Source: Actinomycetota bacterium (GTDB lineage: Bacteria > Actinomycetota > Acidimicrobiia > Acidimicrobiales > Ilumatobacteraceae). Taken from it: 16,937 nt of DNA. The stretch lies in contig WLSJ01000020.1 of NCBI GenBank assembly GCA_009705865.1, positions 1 through 16,937 on the forward strand. The letters run 5' to 3'. The position numbers were made by a program, and so were the translations under genes. Positions 14,731-16,937 of this stretch are shown here, one piece after another (the first letter of the stretch is position 1; every line of letters starts with the position of its first letter). The notes beneath the pieces are model-generated. The model was not told the DNA's origin. It did not search any database and was given only the letters and a program-made list of their open reading frames with translations.

Positions 14731-15513
14731 TTATTGCTTGCGTCCGCGTTCCATAATTTTGGCGCGACGCTCTTCAACCTTCTTTGGGTCGAACTGAGAT
14801 TTGCGCCATTGGCGGCCATCTTCAGATTCGCGTTCCCATTTCTTCTTTTCGGCAGCATGACCTGCGTACGTTGAACGAATTTGGCGAACACCGTCTTGTT
14901 CGTTGCCAATTATGTCAAGCGCGATAGAGCGTGTGAACGACATGAGATCAGCATGTGGAACTACATGGTTCACGAGCCCAAATGCCAATGCCTCTTCAGC
15001 CAACATGAAGTTGCCAGTAAAGCTCATCTCGCGTGCGCGACGAACACCAATTGCTTGAGGCAACAACACGGTGAGGCCCCACCCTGGCATCACGCCAACG
15101 CGAGAATGTGTGTCGCCAAATTTTGCGTTCTCTGATGCGATCAGGAAATCACAATTCAGTGCCAGTTCGAATCCGCCGGTAATGGCAACGCCATTGACTG
15201 CACCGATGAGTGGTTTTGATACGCGGGGGAATGGTCCGCGTGCTCCTGATGAGTTCTTTGACCCGTCTGCTCCGGTGCCGCGCAAGTTGCCGCCCGTATC
15301 GCCCAATTCTTTGAGGTCAAGGCCGGCACAAAACGCAGGGTCAGTGCCGGTGAGGATGATGACATCAACAGAATCATCTTTGTCGGCGGTCTTCATGAAA
15401 GCCGGCAACAACTTCAGCACTTCACTGCTGAGGGCATTGCGGGCCGCCGGCCGATTCATGGTGATGGTGGCGATGCGCTCGCTCACCTCGTATAAAACAA
15501 CATCTGAACTCAT
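14731..15513 (-). CDS. Enoyl-CoA hydratase family protein (EchA-type, one catalytic Glu retained)
   Basis: A 260-residue crotonase-fold enzyme. It has RIATITMNRPAARNAL, the oxyanion-hole FCAGLDLKEL and NGVAITGGFELALNCD. Aligned by eye to rat enoyl-CoA hydratase it keeps Glu144 (GGFELA) but has His where Glu164 sits (FGDTHSRVGVMPGWG). The DTHxRVGxxPGWG form is widespread in actinobacterial and pseudomonad EchA proteins whose reactions are mostly unproven. The C-terminus is unusually basic (KKVEERRAKIMERGRKQ), perhaps a flexible tail. The ATG at 15513 starts the conserved region. It is divergent from the next crotonase with 60 bases between them and convergent with queF. Confidence 0.9.
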   Translation of the reverse strand: MSSDVVLYEVSERIATITMNRPAARNALSSEVLKLLPAFMKTADKDDSVDVIILTGTDPAFCAGLDLKELGDTGGNLRGTGADGSKNSSGARGPFPRVSKPLIGAVNGVAITGGFELALNCDFLIASENAKFGDTHSRVGVMPGWGLTVLLPQAIGVRRAREMSFTGNFMLAEEALAFGLVNHVVPHADLMSFTRSIALDIIGNEQDGVRQIRSTYAGHAAEKKKWERESEDGRQWRKSQFDPKKVEERRAKIMERGRKQ

Positions 15514-15573
15514 TTCCCCACCGTAGGCGACCGACGGGGAAATTACATAGGCCGGTGTGCGAAACTGGCAACT

Positions 15574-16326
15574 ATGAGCCTTGTACTACTAACAGTTGCA
15601 GAGGGTGTTGCCACCCTGACCTTGAATAACCCTGATGAGCGAAACACGTTGACTGCCCCAATGGTGGCCGAGATACTTGCCGCTATGGACACGATAGAAG
15701 GCGACCCTTCTATTGGGGCCATTGTGGTGACCGGTACCGCGCCAGCGTTCTGCGCCGGAGCAAACCTTGGGAACCTTGCTACCGCATCTGGCAGCAGCCT
15801 TGGCACTATCTATGAAGGTTTCTTGCGGATTGCACGTAGCCCACTGCCAACCATTGCAGCAGTAAATGGTGCAGCAGTTGGTGCCGGAATGAACTTGGCA
15901 CTCGGGTGTGATGTTCGCATCGCTGCGCGTCGTGCAAAGTTTGATACGCGCTTTTTGCAAATTGGTATTCACCCAGGCGGAGGACATACGTGGATGCTTC
16001 GCCGCATCACCGGCCCACAAACTGCATTTGCCACCGTGATGTTTGGTGAAGTGCTTGATGGTGCCGAAGCAGAGCGCGTTGGGCTTGTGTGGAAATGCGT
16101 TGACGATGATCAACTACTGATCGAAGCACAAAAGATGGCTGCACGCGCCGCAAGTGTTCCGCGTCCGTTGCTAGAGAGCGTGAAGAAAACCATTCAAGAA
16201 ATGGCAGACGTAGTCACACACCCCGAAGCAGTGGAACGCGAACTAGTTCCACAATTGTGGAGCACGAAGCAGCCATGGTTTGCAGAACGCATTGCTGCGT
16301 TGCAGGCCAAAATATCTAAGAAGTAA
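15574..16326 (+). CDS. Crotonase-family protein lacking both catalytic glutamates
   Basis: A 250-residue crotonase-fold protein with VATLTLNNPDERNTL, FCAGANLGNL and NGAAVGAGMNLALGCD. At the two catalytic positions of enoyl-CoA hydratase it has Asn (GAGMNLA) and Phe (FDTRFLQIG), so classical syn-hydration is unlikely. The segment DTRFLQIGIHPGGGHTWML recurs in a recognised actinobacterial subgroup whose substrate I cannot name. It probably binds an acyl-CoA through the kept oxyanion hole. The ATG at 15574 is preceded by no strong ribosome site. It is divergent from the crotonase at 14731-15513 and convergent with the last gene, whose stop is 4 bases away. Confidence 0.88.
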   Translation: MSLVLLTVAEGVATLTLNNPDERNTLTAPMVAEILAAMDTIEGDPSIGAIVVTGTAPAFCAGANLGNLATASGSSLGTIYEGFLRIARSPLPTIAAVNGAAVGAGMNLALGCDVRIAARRAKFDTRFLQIGIHPGGGHTWMLRRITGPQTAFATVMFGEVLDGAEAERVGLVWKCVDDDQLLIEAQKMAARAASVPRPLLESVKKTIQEMADVVTHPEAVERELVPQLWSTKQPWFAERIAALQAKISKK

Positions 16327-16333
16327 TTTCTTA
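16317..16333. terminator. Weak inverted repeat at a convergent gene end
   Basis: TAAGAA (16317-16322) and TTCTTA (16328-16333) can pair around GTAAT across the two facing stop codons. The stem is short and A/T-rich, so it is at best a weak bidirectional terminator. Confidence 0.25.
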
Positions 16334-16937
16334 CGATACGTACGTGATGCGTATTTTTTGAGCTGAGTTTCCACCTGGGCCTGAAGGCTCAACTTGGATA
16401 TCGAAGTCTGCGGGTCCGGGAGCCCACGCTATGTTTTTCGGTGGAACGCTGTAACACTTTGCGCCAATGTCCCACTTCAAAGTCATTGTAGATGGGTCGG
16501 CAGTGTTGATTGGAGTGTCAGTTTTCATTTCTAGGTCTGTGCTCGTCAGTGCGTCACATTTACCGACCGATGGATTTCCATTTGGAATATCGGGTGTGAA
16601 CTTGAAACCAGCAAGGTCATAGAACGTTCCTGTTTCGCCGTCGATTGCTAAACGCTGCGGGCGGTACACCTTGAGCCACAATGTTTGTGCTGGGCCGACA
16701 TTGATGGTTGGTTCATTAATGCGGGCACCTTCAGGACTTTGAATTGTTGCGGAATAGTCGATGTTTGTGTAATTGACTCCGTCATTTCCGTATGCGATAA
16801 ACATTGGGTGGGTAACAAACACAAAGCCGGCGCTCGAAGTAAATTCGTAATTCTTTCCATCTTCTGTTTCAACCTTCATCGAGAACGTGTCTTGACCTGT
16901 GGGTAAGTCAGTTGTTCCGAAGTTATATGCCGACCCG
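16331..16937 (-). CDS. Unrecognised beta-rich protein, C-terminal part (gene runs off the window)
   Basis: The frame is open to the end of the window, so about 201 C-terminal residues are visible and the N-terminus is missing; an internal Met at 16879 is not the start. I do not recognise the family. The visible part has no membrane segment. It is rich in Thr, Asp, Asn, Gly and Pro with alternating hydrophobic residues (FVFVTHPMFIAYG, TLWLKVYRPQRLAI, KIRITYVS), typical of an extracellular or periplasmic beta-sandwich. It has only two cysteines (GKCDAL and AKCYSV), which could form a disulfide. A secreted or lipid-anchored location is plausible but the signal region is not in view. It is convergent with the preceding crotonase. 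Confidence 0.6.
   Translation of the reverse strand, partial: GSAYNFGTTDLPTGQDTFSMKVETEDGKNYEFTSSAGFVFVTHPMFIAYGNDGVNYTNIDYSATIQSPEGARINEPTINVGPAQTLWLKVYRPQRLAIDGETGTFYDLAGFKFTPDIPNGNPSVGKCDALTSTDLEMKTDTPINTADPSTMTLKWDIGAKCYSVPPKNIAWAPGPADFDIQVEPSGPGGNSAQKIRITYVS

Noticed and set aside
14379..14909. 176-residue minus-strand frame across queF
   Set aside because: It is antisense to queF and the crotonase 3' end, and its translation is low-complexity with no recognisable motif.

Overview
The window most resembles a chromosomal segment of an actinobacterium, probably class Acidimicrobiia or a related freshwater/marine lineage. Base composition looks close to 50% G+C by eye (not counted). Pointers are the galU / moeA / moaC / SepX-GlpR-like neighbourhood, a rhodanese-fused persulfide dioxygenase, several crotonase-fold acyl-CoA enzymes, a DUF433 protein and an M1 aminopeptidase. 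The taxonomic call is inference. I see no rRNA, tRNA, transposase or CRISPR array, and no gene-free gap over 200 bases.

Layout. (1) 1-3992: the 3' end of galU, a convergent glycolipid-binding-like protein, then moeA, moaA and a crotonase-fold protein on the + strand. (2) 3989-5693: a divergent pair, a three-domain persulfide dioxygenase/rhodanese (minus) and a CsoR-family repressor (plus), with a 16-base palindromic operator between them. This matches the CstB/CstR sulfide-stress module. (3) 5715-7408: a coiled-coil membrane-anchored protein built from 21-bp repeats (minus), moaC (plus), and a three-segment membrane protein of SepX/GlpR type (plus). (4) 7514-9220: an acyl-CoA synthetase. (5) 9228-10641: a small DUF433 gene lying between two perfect 23-base direct repeats, one of which is the 3' end of the next gene, an MFS transporter. 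(6) 10703-14727: M1 aminopeptidase (minus), then a PfkB/adenosine-kinase-like gene and queF (plus). (7) 14731-16937: two more crotonase-fold genes (minus, plus) and the C-terminal part of an unrecognised protein (minus).

How the genes fit together. moeA, moaA and moaC supply three steps of molybdenum cofactor synthesis but are interleaved with other genes. moeA-like and SepX/GlpR-like genes are partners in actinobacterial cell division in some lineages, so the moeA/membrane-protein pair deserves attention. The CstB/CstR-like pair should detoxify persulfides under control of a thiol-switch repressor. The acyl-CoA ligase and three crotonases point to fatty-acid or aromatic-acid CoA metabolism, though two of the crotonases lack both classical catalytic glutamates.

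The least expected structure is the 258-bp DUF433 cassette at 9228-9485. Removing it in silico restores an MFS gene whose stop codon overlaps the stop of the acyl-CoA ligase, the same tight convergent arrangement seen at two other junctions in this window. The cassette carries its own promoter-like sequence, so it looks like a recent single-gene insertion.
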